In this document: positions 52,501-64,000 of the stretch, in pieces
Layout: the number at the start of each line of letters is the position of its first letter
How positions within the stretch are numbered: the stretch's first letter is position 1
Assembly: GCA_025345505.1 (NCBI GenBank)
Contig: JANVCC010000018.1
Coordinates: forward strand, 5,255,741 to 5,319,740
From: Todiramphus chloris collaris
Taxonomy: Eukaryota; Chordata; Aves; Coraciiformes; Alcedinidae
Length of the DNA: 64,000 bases
Direction: 5' to 3'
Position numbers and translations under genes: made by a program
Notes under the pieces: model-generated
What the model was told of the DNA's origin: nothing
Databases searched by the model: none
What the model saw: the letters and a program-made list of their open reading frames with translations, nothing else

Positions 52501-55500
52501 GCTGTATGTTCAGGAATTCATTCAGCTGAGCTGCCAAATGGTTATAATGATCCTCAGCATGACTCTGCATGGGCAAATGCCTATTCTTGGACCTAAGGCT
52601 TTCTTCTCATTAAACAAAGAGTAAAAAGCAAAATCAACCAAAGAGAGAAGAAATCACTTCTCCAAATGACTGGAATAAACCCCTATTCCTTACCTTTCAT
52701 TATGCAGCTCTATTGAAAAGCTACTACTGCAACATATCGATGCTATGCCTTCTGCTCCATGACTCTGAGCTGGACTCGTATTGAAGTTGTTCAAAAACTG
52801 GTAACACTAATATGACCCACTCAGGAGGTTAAGAGGACTTGCACACATTCATGGAGGAAAACTGCAGGGAAACTGTCATTAAAATCAGAGACAACACATT
52901 TGGACACTGAAGCCAGTGAGCCAAGAAGCAGCTGGAGCCTGTGGGAGTGTTTTGGGAAAGTATGACTTTACGCTTGACCTGGTGAAATCCTCATTTTTAA
53001 AGCATTCGGCATTGGCTACTGTCAGAGATAGGATACTGAGCTAGATACACCCTTTGACCTGGATCAGTCTGAATGCTTTTACATCCCTGTGTATTCATGG
53101 GGCTGACTGCATTAAAATCCATATGCATGTGAAGAATGAATTAAAGCTCTGCAACTCCTCCGGCCCTTAATTCTGGCATTTAAGTATTTGACTTTACTAA
53201 TTTTAGACTTATAGTAATGCCATTTAGAAACCTGTCTTCAAATTCATACAGATATTCACCTCATTCACTGTGTGGACTCAGGTCCTATTTACCCTCATCA
53301 GTCGTACACAGCACTGATTACAACTTGATTATTTTGCCATAGGTTGATACCACAGTGCATGCATCAAGTCCCACATGCGCTACATACACTAATGAATACC
53401 ATGACCTTATTGAGATTGTTATGGGTATTACACCAACTTTATGTCAGGGAAATTGAGGCAAAAAGAAATGTAGTTTTAAAATATCACCAGGATTCATCAG
53501 TGAGCACTTGGCATTGACCAAGACTTGCTGTGCTTCTGCTTAAAGCCTGGTATCAACCAATATATGCGTACATAATACTTTGAGGATTCATACCTTGGGT
53601 GTTAGACCAAGACACAGAAGTAGTAAACTGTGCAAACTAATAGTCATCTGTTAAAATGTGTTGTTTTCCCAAATTTGAAGGTAGTACAAGACTGTTGCTT
53701 TTTCTGCAAGCCCTAGACTCCTTCCCATGTTGGTTTTCATCCTTTTTAAGAGGCACGGCTGCTACCAACACAGGCCGCCTTCCTTGAAGAGCTTTGATTC
53801 ACCCCCTGAAACACTGGCCAGAGGACCTCGTGAGGAGCTGGAATTAGACCAACAAGCTCTTTCCCAGTTTTGTGGTACATGGCCTCATCTTCAAGCTGCT
53901 TCTCATAAAACCTGGTGAAGTGGTTGTAAATAAAGCACAAGATGAGCTTTCTTTTCATGGCAAAATTCCCACAGACATCTGATATGCCCAGTGTTGGCAT
54001 TAAAAATATGAGTGGGCTGGCTTGTGGGGGACTTAAAAAAAGCCTTTTGCAGTTAGCATTTAGCAGCTCATTAATGTATCTGAAACCTGACCTTTCACAG
54101 TCTGTCTCAGGGCGGTATAATTAAGCTTTCACTTAATTATTATGCTGACTAAACCCACTGTAGCCTTAAAACAATATATGAGAAACACTTCTGTTTTGCT
54201 AGGAATATCATCAGAAGCAGTGAGCCAGCTGGCTGCCCACCTTTTTCCCAGTATAATTTTGAATATCCATAATTTCAACTGCAAATACTTTTGAACATGA
54301 AATTAGTTTGAATGCATACTTTTCTAATACCTCAAGGAGAAAAAGAGTGGGAAGAGGACTGGAGAGGGGGTGCATTCTCTGATGAATCTTTTATTGTGCA
54401 TAAGTGCCTACAGAGGTCATTGGAAATTCCTAATATATGAATTAGATATTTCTAGGGTTAGATTTCTGTCACAGAGGCCAGCTGGTGTAAGCTAAGCATT
54501 GCTATGCAATTTACCTCTTTAGGCTCCAAAGTAGAATGGCCCCATCCAAACCCTAATTTGCACCTGGGAGTTATTTGGGAAAGTGCCATGGGCAGGGCAA
54601 TATCATGCCAGAGAGTGTGCAAATAATTTAATACCGTATGGACAGTCACAGTCCTGGCCCTGGTCTATTTTCTATAAAAAGCTTTAGCCAAAGGGAGATG
54701 CAGTTCTGCCACTGTGCACACACCAGAACCAGATAGATGCTTAATTTCCTGGTTCTAGCGAGGTACCCGAGTTTCATGTTTGTGTCTGTAAGTATGGCTG
54801 AGGACTCTTAAAAACCTTTGTGGACATTGAAGCAAACACAATATGCTAATTCAGTTTATCATTCTTTTATAGAGATGGCCACACTGGTTGAAAGTATTTA
54901 CAGCTGTACTGGTGGGAGGGAGAGGAGCTGCCTTACTTCATAGGATAACTGACACAATAGTATATCCCTAGTACCAGTTTTAGGACTCAACATTCACCTG
55001 TTCTGAGTCCATCACTCCCATACAACTTTACACTTATTAGTTTCTCCAACCATTAAGAAACAGCAGAATTTTTCAGCACAATAGGAACAAGGGAGATGAT
55101 GTCTTCCCCTCTTTTAATCTAATGTGCTGATTCATCTATCTTTATTCTCTAAAACGTCTGATGGATAGGAGATTGCCCCTTATAAGGAGCCCAATGCTGT
55201 GAAAGAAAAAGGAGGAATGAGGAAATTGCTTGATTCAACTCCTTCAAACTCTCTGGTTTTAGTGCTTTCAGTGCACTTTAAAATGTTGCATCATCAGTCA
55301 TTGCAATGGGTGCAAAGGAGCAATAACCAGTGCCCAGACTACAGACCACATTTGAATGCTTCGTAAATGTAACTGAGAGATGTAAAAAATCTGGAGAGAA
55401 GTAGACTCTTACCAAAAGGGAGTTTTGCTTGCTAAGCTCTGAAGAAAGATAATTATAATCTCCACCAGAAGCAAGGTGCTGGCTGTTCTCAATGAATCAC

Positions 55501-57769
55501 TGATCTTATGGCATGCTTCTTTTTATTACTTTTATGTCAGCAAAGCTTTGTGAGTAGTACTTCATAATGTGCTCTCAGTACATTGAATTTACTTAGAAAA
55601 GCAAATAACAATAAATATAAAATGAACAAACTATATATATATAAATCACTGCAATTTAAATGTGGGACACAATGCAAATTTATGTTTTGTTTTAGAAAGA
55701 AATTTTAAGATTACTTACCTCCTACAGGAACCTATAAATCAGTTTGTTTTAGATGATTGCTTTTGAGAATGTTGCCCATTCATCCAAGCTATGACATCAC
55801 AAATTGCTGTTTCTCTTCAGTTTTAAAGAACTAAAAGTGATTTTAGATATTGTCATGAGTTATCATTATAAGACTGAGCCAGAAATTTGTATAGTTTCAG
55901 TCTGCATCTCTCAAGCTGATAAATGATTGTTATACTGGTGTTTTCATTCATAAGGCTCCAACTGCACTTTGCAAACTGAAAACATTGCTAAATGCAAACC
56001 AGAGCACTAGGGATGAAATAAAAAATGTAACAAAAAGGACTATTAAAATTCATTTTCTTACAACATTATCTGGGGTCTGTGAGATGTACCCTGTGTCTTC
56101 TGAAGTATATTTTTCAAGAGAAGCAGTAAATTACCGAAATAAATGTTTACCCATAAAAAATTACTACATAACCTGCATTTTGGAACATCTTCTTAAAATA
56201 TAGTTTTATTCTTACATATGTAATGTCAATATTAAATACCTTTTCATTTTAAATGGGAAGGTGAAAGCTGTACGTAGCCATGCTCTCACTATACATAGAG
56301 GTCTGAGGCTCTAACACTAGGTTACTGCAGCCCTGTGCTGTTTTCTCAGGATGTGCAGCTTCATCTGGGGTTCCTCTAACAGCTCCAGTTTCTGGTGTCA
56401 CAGGACTGTGAAAGAATCCTGACTCTCAGCTGAGCAAAATGAAGTTTTCTGTGCTCCTAATTCACAAATAAAGCCCCAGATTCTGACACCAGATTACCAG
56501 GAGAGCAGAAAACAGCCACAAATACTACTTTATTTTTCTCTCTTCTCTTCCCCTTTACCACTCTCAGAAATTTAAAGCCAATTTCATGGCGACTTCTGCT
56601 ACAAAACTTTCACCCTATTGAACTTTTTTCGGGTCAGTCCAATTAATTTGTGAGTGGTTCACATCCTTCTGCATAAATTCCAGTAAACCAGAATTATCTT
56701 ATTTCTAACTGGCAGGCCTTTATTGTCTTAAAAGTTATGTACGGAATATAAGAGGTGTCTTTCCTTTAATGTATCTCTTTTTCTTCCCTTGATGTTGGTT
56801 AATCAGTAAATCACACAACTTCACTTCAGCTGCTACAATTTCATCTGGTGATGCCTCACAGAACCCATATGAAAAGTTTATTGGTTTTATAGGGTACCAC
56901 TCTCAATTACAGGGATTTACCACACTGAGCAGAGGCCATAGGTTTCCTCAGCTTCTCCTTCCAGGGCAAGGCAGGAACAGAGCTTTTCCCTTGCTTACTC
57001 TGTCCCATAATGCCTCGCCAGCATGGCCATACCTGTCAGACCTTCTCTAAATGAACCACATCACCACAGGGGGAGATGTGGAAGCAAGTGGACTAAAGAT
57101 GGGATTTGGAACAAGATGTCTGGGAGATGAACAATTTTAAAAAAGGTCATATTCAACCTGTTGGAATCAATACATTGCTAATTTTGCTGCTGTGGCCACT
57201 CCTGCCTTTTCCAGTCTCATAGGAAAACAGCTGTTACTGGGCACGATCCTGCTCTGGAAGAGCTGTGATCAGCCCCAGCCTAGGTCAGTATCACAGGCTG
57301 CAGTGGTGTAGGTCATCCCTCTGACCATGGGGCATCAAGGTTGGCTTGTTTTCCTCCCCCAGGCTCCTCATTTCTGCTGCTCTCTGTTTCTCTTGGGGAT
57401 GAGAGAAGGCTCACTTGCTCTTGGAGGATACAGCAGATCAATTAAATCATGACACTTCTGGAAAAAAGTATTTAGGAGAAACAAGAATGTGCCTGAAGCT
57501 GATGGTATGGTGACAAATGGGATAAGGGAAGGAGATGAGGGTGGTCTAGTAGCAGGACTTAAGGGACCTGGGAAGACATTGGGGTAATATGGGAAAAGGT
57601 AGCAAGGAGAGAGTACTTGAGAAGGGTGTGACATGGGGAGGGTTAGAAATATTGTGAGAAGATACAGAGTAGACCCAGCTACACAGGAGGCTGCAGTCAC
57701 AGCTCTCTGTGTGTGTGGTGATGTGAAGCTGTTCTGCTGTACTTCACACTGGGATGTCCAAATGCAGTA
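46541..57769 (-). other. PTCHD4: PTCHD4 intron, part 2, poor in recognisable repeats
   Basis: Eleven kilobases without an identifiable mobile element or exon. Stretches near 50.5-50.9, 53.1-53.4 and 54.0-54.2 kb have long repeat-free runs with TAAT and ATTA words and might be regulatory. The expected second exon of PTCHD4, which should encode TM1-4 loop sequence, is not found on the minus strand. Confidence 0.6.
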
Positions 57770-58112
57770 GTCATAGAATCAAAGAATCATAGAATCTTTT
57801 AGGTTGGAAAAGACTTTTAAAATCATTGAGTTCAACTGTTAACCCAGTACTGACAAGTTCACCACTAAACCATATCTCTGAGTACCACATCTATACGTCC
57901 TTTAAATACCTCCAGGGATAGTTACTCCAACATTTCCCTGGGCAGCCTGTTCCAGGGCTTGACAGCCCTTTCAGTGAAGAAATTTTTCCTCACGTCCAAG
58001 CTAAATCTCCCCTGTTGCAACTTGAGGCCATTTCCTTTTGTCATAGGGCTTGCTACTTGGGAGAACAGATTGACCTCAGAGAACCCTTCATTACTGCAGA
58101 CTGCTCCATAAC
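57770..58112 (-). mobile_element. CR1 LINE, 3' part
   Basis: The sequence starts TCATAGAATCAAAGAATCAT (complement of the CR1 tail) and follows the standard CR1 3' region: TTGAGTTCAACTGTTAACCC, then GGGCAGCCTGTTCCAGGGCT and CAACTTGAGGCC. The minus strand still encodes [19 protein letters not shown], the conserved end of ORF2. Confidence 0.9.
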
Positions 58113-58214
58113 AGAGCACATCTTTCCAAACTACAGTGTTTCTGACCTAGCTTTCCTCTCTTTAGACTTTAATTATTTTCAGTCCAGAATACTTCAGTGC
58201 TCCAAGATGTCTCC

Positions 58215-58640
58215 ACAGATACTCCATATGATGGGATTCATCCTCTCAAGTTTCAATAATGACAACTAAGTGGCAGCTTTCCATCAGCACAGTGGCTTCC
58301 AGCTACTCCTGTTTGTTGCCCATGCTGCATGCATTGGTGTGGAAGCACTTCATCTGGGCTGTCAGCTGTGTCACCTTCTTAGAGGAACATACTTGAATTC
58401 CTTCAAGGGTCACTGGTGCTTCCAGTTTGGCTCCTATTACCTCAGGAGCCCCTGGCTCATCTCTGTAAGACTTCAAGTGTTCTGCAGTGTACCCAGCATG
58501 CCTCAGAACAACAGGCTCAGGGCCCTTGGTAGCACTCCATCCCTCTAACTTTGGTGTGTCATCCCACAGCTTGTCACAGGCAGGCCTGATATTCCCTTCC
58601 TCTGCCTCCAAGTCTAAGCCAACTGAGCTTGTCTATCTGG
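58215..58640 (-). mobile_element. CR1 LINE, 5' part (start of ORF2)
   Basis: On the minus strand the translation reads QLTAQMKCFHTNACSMGNKQ, a stop, LEATVLMESCHLVVIIET, which is the start of the CR1 ORF2 endonuclease domain. The preceding part is the CR1 5' region. It sits upstream, in element orientation, of the 3' part at 57770-58112. The two may be ends of one element that lost nearly all of ORF2. Confidence 0.75.
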
Positions 58641-59373
58641 AGATCTACAAGTGTTCCTCTCCTTCCATTGACTTAGAGGGAGTTCTAGAAGACAGAGCTT
58701 CAGACGTAGACGGTTATGATAGGTGGAATGAGTCCAGGGGTGTGTAAAGACCAAGATTATCTCTTAGGAATTGTCTCATTTGGTGAGTAGGGATTTGTAC
58801 TGAAGCCAAGGAGGTGGCTGGCAAAGCTGGATTTCCACAGCATGAATTGATCAGTCAGATTGTCACATTTTGGCTGTTATGTGTTGGGGGTTGTTTCTGT
58901 GGAGTATTTTGAGACCTTATAAAAAAATGTGGTGATAGGTACTGTAAGATGTTGTGGACTTGAGTTATTTCTGTTAGGAGGTCTGCCTTCTCCATGCCAA
59001 CAATAACTAGAAGAGATGCCCTTGCATAGCAAAGAGAGCAATATCTGATTAGCAGGAAATAAACCTGTAGCGTCAGCAGATCATACAAACACTGTGGTTG
59101 CAAACTGCCAAGAAGCTTGTCGTCAATTAATTTCCTCATAAACCATTCTGCAAAAAAACCTCTTCTTTGCCTTTGGCATTAGCAGAATGATGATGGCAGA
59201 TTTCATTACTTCTGGAACAGCAAAATGGGAGGTGGTGTGCTCAAGCAGACTTGCCAGCAGCGCAGATGGAGGAAGGGTGTGCTCATACATCTCCTCTGTC
59301 TGCTTCCTGAGCTTTCAACTATGAACTAAGTAGAACAGAAAACAAAATGCTCATTCTCATATTGGCTCTTTTA

Positions 59374-59401
59374 TCTCTCTCTCTCTTTTTTTTTTTTTTT
59401 T
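59374..59401. repeat. (TC)6 T16 low-complexity tract
   Basis: Six TC units run into 16 T. It is a pyrimidine tract on the plus strand, purine-rich in PTCHD4 transcript orientation. Confidence 0.95.
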
Positions 59402-61649
59402 CATTTAATATCTGTGATTGAGAAACCTTTCTCAATTGCTTTTCACAGATCTGTTTGCTCAGGTGTAACTTTCTTCCTCTCCAGTGTCTACTCACTGGTA
59501 GAAGGGTGCTCAGTGTCCCCTGGCACTTTGTGATTCCCATTTCAGTGATTGTGGCAGTTCAGCAGGAAACTCAATTCCGTCCTTGCTGTGAAAGATTGCA
59601 TTTTCGTAACACTCATTTTTGCCTGAAAATGCAAAAAGCTTAATGCTGGTTAGCTAGAACAGAGCTTCTCCTTAAACAGAAGACAAACTTCTGATGGAAA
59701 TTGCAAGTTTTTGTTCAAAGTTGGTAATAATTTCCAGTCCTGGGGATATGAGGATGAAAAAGCTAAACCGAAAAATACAGGTATAGAAGTTACTGAAGGC
59801 AAGAGTCTTGTTTTGGCTATTGTTTCAGATTTGTTAGCTGGGGAAATTGTTCACACAGTAATTTACCCTACAAACATTATGCCTTGCAAAAGGATCTTAG
59901 AGACCTATTCTAACCTGTACGGGCACAGTTTGACTTGAATACCTACTCAAAGATGCAGCTAATGAAAATGGACTAGCTGCAAACATATTTATTGTTGTTA
60001 TATATATATATACACATTTATACAGAGATTTTTGTCACTGCTTTTGAAGTATCCCACCATGTCTCAATAATCCCTCCCATCACCTCTTATTTTCTACTAA
60101 AGAAGACAAATACTTCAGCCCTGTTGGTAAGTATTCAGCATCCATGGGAATGTTTTAAGCTTATTTGAGAGTAGATTTGAAACAATGAGGAATCTTGGTG
60201 GGAATTTTTTTCTAACCTTGTTCTTTCAGGACTGAATTGTTGCCACTATATCTCACTTTATTTGCTGTCTTGTACAATAAAGTTGTTTGGTGTTTTTTTA
60301 TTTGATATAAATTTGCAGAGTCCAAATGTACATCTAATGATTTTTTTTTTTTAAACTACATGTACTTCTTTCTCCCCCTGTTCTTAGGAGTTGGCTTTAA
60401 AAGTGCTTTTTAAATGCATAGACCAAGTGAGATGCGAAAAAGTGAGAGAACAGAGAATGACTGTCTTGTTTGGGGATTATGTCACTCATCTGGGACTGAA
60501 TCCAGTGACATCTCAATTCAGTTGCTGATTCAACAAATATTGTCAGGGCAGACTAATGTTGCTTAAGTAGGCACTATCTCACCCCCAGTGATCCTGTTGC
60601 GTGGTGATGCAGAGACTGTGTGGGACTGTGAACCAAGTGGGCACTGATGCTCTCAGGCAGACAGGGAAATTAACTCTGAATTTGGATCTAAGCAAATGTT
60701 GGTGCTCTTTCCATTGATCTACTGACAGGAAGGGGATACTTTTCATTATTTGTTAATACAGGTTTGGTGGTTTTTTTTCCTTTGCTTTACTATTTTTTTT
60801 TCCCCCCAAGGCTCTAAAAAGTGCTTTGATTCAGGCCAAATGGAACAATTTTTGTTAAAAGCAATTTTTTTCAGCATTTTTGCAAGGAAAGGATGGAGAG
60901 CTAGATGCAAGTTTTTCTGACTTGAATCTGAATTTTACAAACCCTTGAAGAAGTTGTCCTACGGAAAATCCTCAGGTGCTTAAATGTCAGTTGATATACT
61001 TTAAAGAAACTTTGCAAGTAACTTCAAAGAAGTATTTAGAGGGCTGTAAGAAGAACCTAGACATCTCTCTGTCAGAGAAAACCCTCAGTAAAGACTAACT
61101 TTCACATGAATTAGATGCTTTAATACATGCAGTCCTACTCTAACTAATCTTACATGCTCAGCTAGTTCAGGTTCATTTTTCAGTTCATAATTAACTAAAA
61201 TGTGGAAGAACCAGCCCAATTCTCCCTCAGTTACCACCTCTGGCTGTTTTCTCTGTAAGGTTGTACATAGTATGCCCTGATATTTCTTGTTTACTTTTCA
61301 AAACACCAAGCTAAAGATAAACCCTCAAGCCTCCTCTATAGATAAAAAAAATGATTAATTAGATCCTAAAATTGGTGGGATTGATTGTCATCTGGAGACA
61401 CTCACCTCATATCACTGACAATTGTGGGAGTTTAGAAATTTCATTTTCAGACTGCTAGCTGTAGATGAAATAACAGAGACTTTAGGAGCTCTTAACATTA
61501 AAATGGCAATTAAAAAAATGTATGTAGACATCTATAATGGTTACTAGACATCTAAGTCATTTTTCCATCTACCTCAAAGGCATTTTTGAAAATCCTTCTG
61601 TGTGTCCTTGTATAGACATAGTAATATTTGTCAGTTTTCCCTTAGACAC

Positions 61650-62316
61650 TTCTGAAATTTGATCTGGTGGACAATAAGCTCTCCATGGAACAGCAATATG
61701 CCCTTGTGGCCAGGAAGGCCAATGGTCTCCTGGGGTGCATAAAGAAAAGTGTGTCCAGCAGGTCAAGGGAGGTTCTCCTCCCCCTCTACTCTGCACTAGT
61801 GAGACCACATCTGGAGTGTTGTGTTCAGTTCTGGTCTCCTCAGTTCAAGAGGGACAGGGAAATACTACAGAGAGTCCACAGAAGCTATGAAGATGATGAA
61901 TGAACATCTCTCTTATGAGGAAAGGCTGACAGTCCTGGGGATGTTTAGCCTGAAAAAGAGAAGACTGAGAGGGGGTTTTATGAATGTTTACAAATCTCTG
62001 AAGGGTGGGTGTCAAGGAGAAAGGGCCAGTCTCTTTTCAGTGGTGCCCTGTGATAGCATAAGAGGTAATAGTAGCAAAGTGAAACACAGAAGTTCCACCT
62101 CAACACGAGGAAAAGCTTCTTCCCTGTGAGAGTGCCAGAGCCTGGAACAGGCTGCCCAGAGAGGCTGTGGAGTCTCCTTATCTGGAGACTTTCAAAACCC
62201 GCCTGGATCTGTTCCTGTGTGACCTGCCCTGGATGTTCCTTCTCTGGCAGGGGGCTTGGACTCGGTGATCTCCAGAAGGTCCCTTCCAACCCCTACCATT
62301 CTATGATTCTATGATC
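61650..62316 (+). mobile_element. CR1 LINE, 5'-truncated 3' end
   Basis: The translation reads [20 protein letters not shown] and [20 protein letters not shown], the end of CR1 ORF2, then shifts frame. The 3' end has CTTCCAACCCCTACCATTCT followed by ATGATTCTATG. It is the same subfamily as the 16.84 kb copy, in the opposite orientation. It lies in the PTCHD4 intron. Confidence 0.92.
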
Positions 62317-64000
62317 TATGCTCAACTTCACAAATGTCACCCTACGAATTCTCCTGAGAACTATTTTAAACCAAAATAGCTGAGAAAGTAGAGACAGTCT
62401 ACATACAGGGAAAGATGAGCACTAAAATTTTTTAGTCTTTATACATATTTCTAGCTGCTGAAATCTCTGTTGGAACCCAGCTTACAATTTAGTGCAGGTT
62501 TTATGTAATAAAATACTATGATTAGGAGTTGATATCAAGGTGGCCACCATGATAGTACTAGGGGAAGAAAAAGAAATGTTGAACATTGTAGTCATTTACT
62601 TTATAACACATTTAGCAGAAAGGCATTAAGAGTGAAGCCTTGGGCTTTCAAAAATACTAGTCATTAATTTTCATATTAAGTCCTAAGGACTTTGGATCTT
62701 CATAAATAATTTTACTGAAAGGTTTTTTTTTTTTTGTCTAAAGGGGCTTTTGAACTTCATGTTCTTTCTGTAAATCAAAAGGTTGATCCCTATCTTTTTT
62801 AGATCAGTGTAGTTAAATGATCATGGCAGTCTGAATACCAGTGTACGTGCTGGGGTGGTCAGGCTGATAGCATCAATGCAGAATGGGATTAACTGAGAAA
62901 TATTGACCATGATAGGCACAAATGTAGAAGTGTGACACAAGAAGGAGGAATCCCTCAAGGACACGAGTAATTTCTCCTGGTGGCAATACTTCCATCACAA
63001 ATTCTGATACATATGCCTCATATCATTCTTGCGAAGGTATGGCAATTACAGCAGAATATCAATTAACAATATGCCATTTTCCTAAGAAATGTACCACACA
63101 CTAAACCAAGGCATTTATTTGACGTGTGCAACACATAAAAAGCACACAAAAAGAGACTAATGATCTGGTATCCATTATTTATGGGAAAATGAAAATAAAT
63201 ACGAGAATTACTAAAATAAATCACTTCATATGTATTTACATTAAACTTTATGCTTCTACTCCATCTGGGAAGGATATTAGATTGATTGGTGTGACCTATT
63301 CTTGACAAATATCTGTTAGCTGTTTCTTATTCCCTTATTACCCTTCCAGGGTTTGCAAAGTGATTGTTCAACATTTTTGTCTGTCTTTAAGACCTTCACA
63401 CTTCAGTTGCCTGGTCTATATTTTTCTGGATCCTACTACCTTTTTTTGCTGCTGTTTAAAGAGAAGTATTATGTTTCCCTACTCCCTTCTCTGGGGATTT
63501 CTGGGGCCTGCCCTGGCCACCGCGAGTTCTAAGGCAAAGATCACTAAATTTTACAAGATTATTTTGGATAGTCTCTTGAACCTTTGGAAAATAAATTTAA
63601 TCAGACTACTGGAGACATTTATCTTACCTGACAATATAGTTACCCAAAATCAATAGGGATTACAATCAGAGGCCTAAACATAGGTGTCCAGGAATGTGTG
63701 TTCAAGATATCCAAACATGACTGACAGGATTCATACTCTTAGAAAATTGAATTGAATCCTGAACGTGGAATGTATTTGTTGATTCAGACACCCACAGAAA
63801 GGGGAAAAATTCAGATGCAGATTCAGGTGAGTAAATTTCAGTATCTGCAGTAAGTATGCACCTGGGAGGTAAGTATTAATGATCTCATTCTAGTTAGTGG
63901 AAGCCCTTTCAATAGTTAGTAAAATCTATAAAACTTTTCAACACATCCTGAAGACCACAAATACTTTCTGATCAACTGAAAAGCTCTTTTGACTATGTTT

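Larger units (their letters stand above)
58641..64000 (-). other. PTCHD4: PTCHD4 intron, part 3
   Basis: AT-rich intron with the CR1 copy at 61.65 kb, the TC/T tract at 59.37 kb and a short TA run at 60.0 kb. No exon is seen, and the intron continues beyond the window. Confidence 0.6.

Noticed and set aside
57368-57700. 110-codon minus-strand frame rich in Pro and Ser
   Set aside because: It arises from a purine-rich plus strand that rarely makes stops on the complement, and no family features are present.
58270-58548. 92-codon plus-strand frame
   Set aside because: Antisense shadow of the CR1 5' region.

Overview
The window is vertebrate nuclear DNA and almost certainly avian. It is AT-rich and gene-poor, and its interspersed repeats are nearly all CR1 LINE fragments with the bird-type 3' tail (repeats of ATTCTATG or its complement). 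It also has one large vertebrate coding exon with a clean splice acceptor, ordinary microsatellites and one 100-N assembly gap. No bacterial, plasmid, CRISPR or operon structure is present.

The only intact gene part is on the minus strand at 37751-39384. It is the long terminal exon of a patched-domain protein that I identify as PTCHD4, carrying transmembrane segments 5-12, the second large extracellular loop, a basic tail and a C-terminal PDZ-type ligand. Everything from 39385 to 64000 should be the preceding intron, because exons 1 and 2 are not in the window. That intron holds several CR1 copies, a 44-bp exact tandem duplication, an older amniote-type repeat and some repeat-poor stretches that may be regulatory.

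The most unusual content lies downstream (3') of PTCHD4, on the same strand. Between about 21.7 and 35.3 kb (possibly 36.8 kb) there is a chain of short minus-strand reading-frame blocks broken by stops and frameshifts. Read in order they resemble apolipoprotein B, from its N-terminal lipid-transfer (vitellogenin-like) module to its C-terminal helix. I interpret this as a decayed APOB-like (large lipid transfer protein) gene lying head-to-tail behind PTCHD4. The comparison was made by eye against remembered human APOB motifs, so a translated search is needed, but the blocks are collinear and on one strand, which is hard to get by chance.

From 1 to about 21.6 kb I see no gene: old CR1 pieces, a better-preserved CR1 copy at 16.8-17.6 kb, a possible LTR fragment at 19.4 kb, an AT palindrome with a TAGATA repeat at 9.9-10.0 kb, and a repeat-free, TAAT-rich interval at about 12.5-13.9 kb that could be conserved noncoding DNA. 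Most short open frames here are chance.
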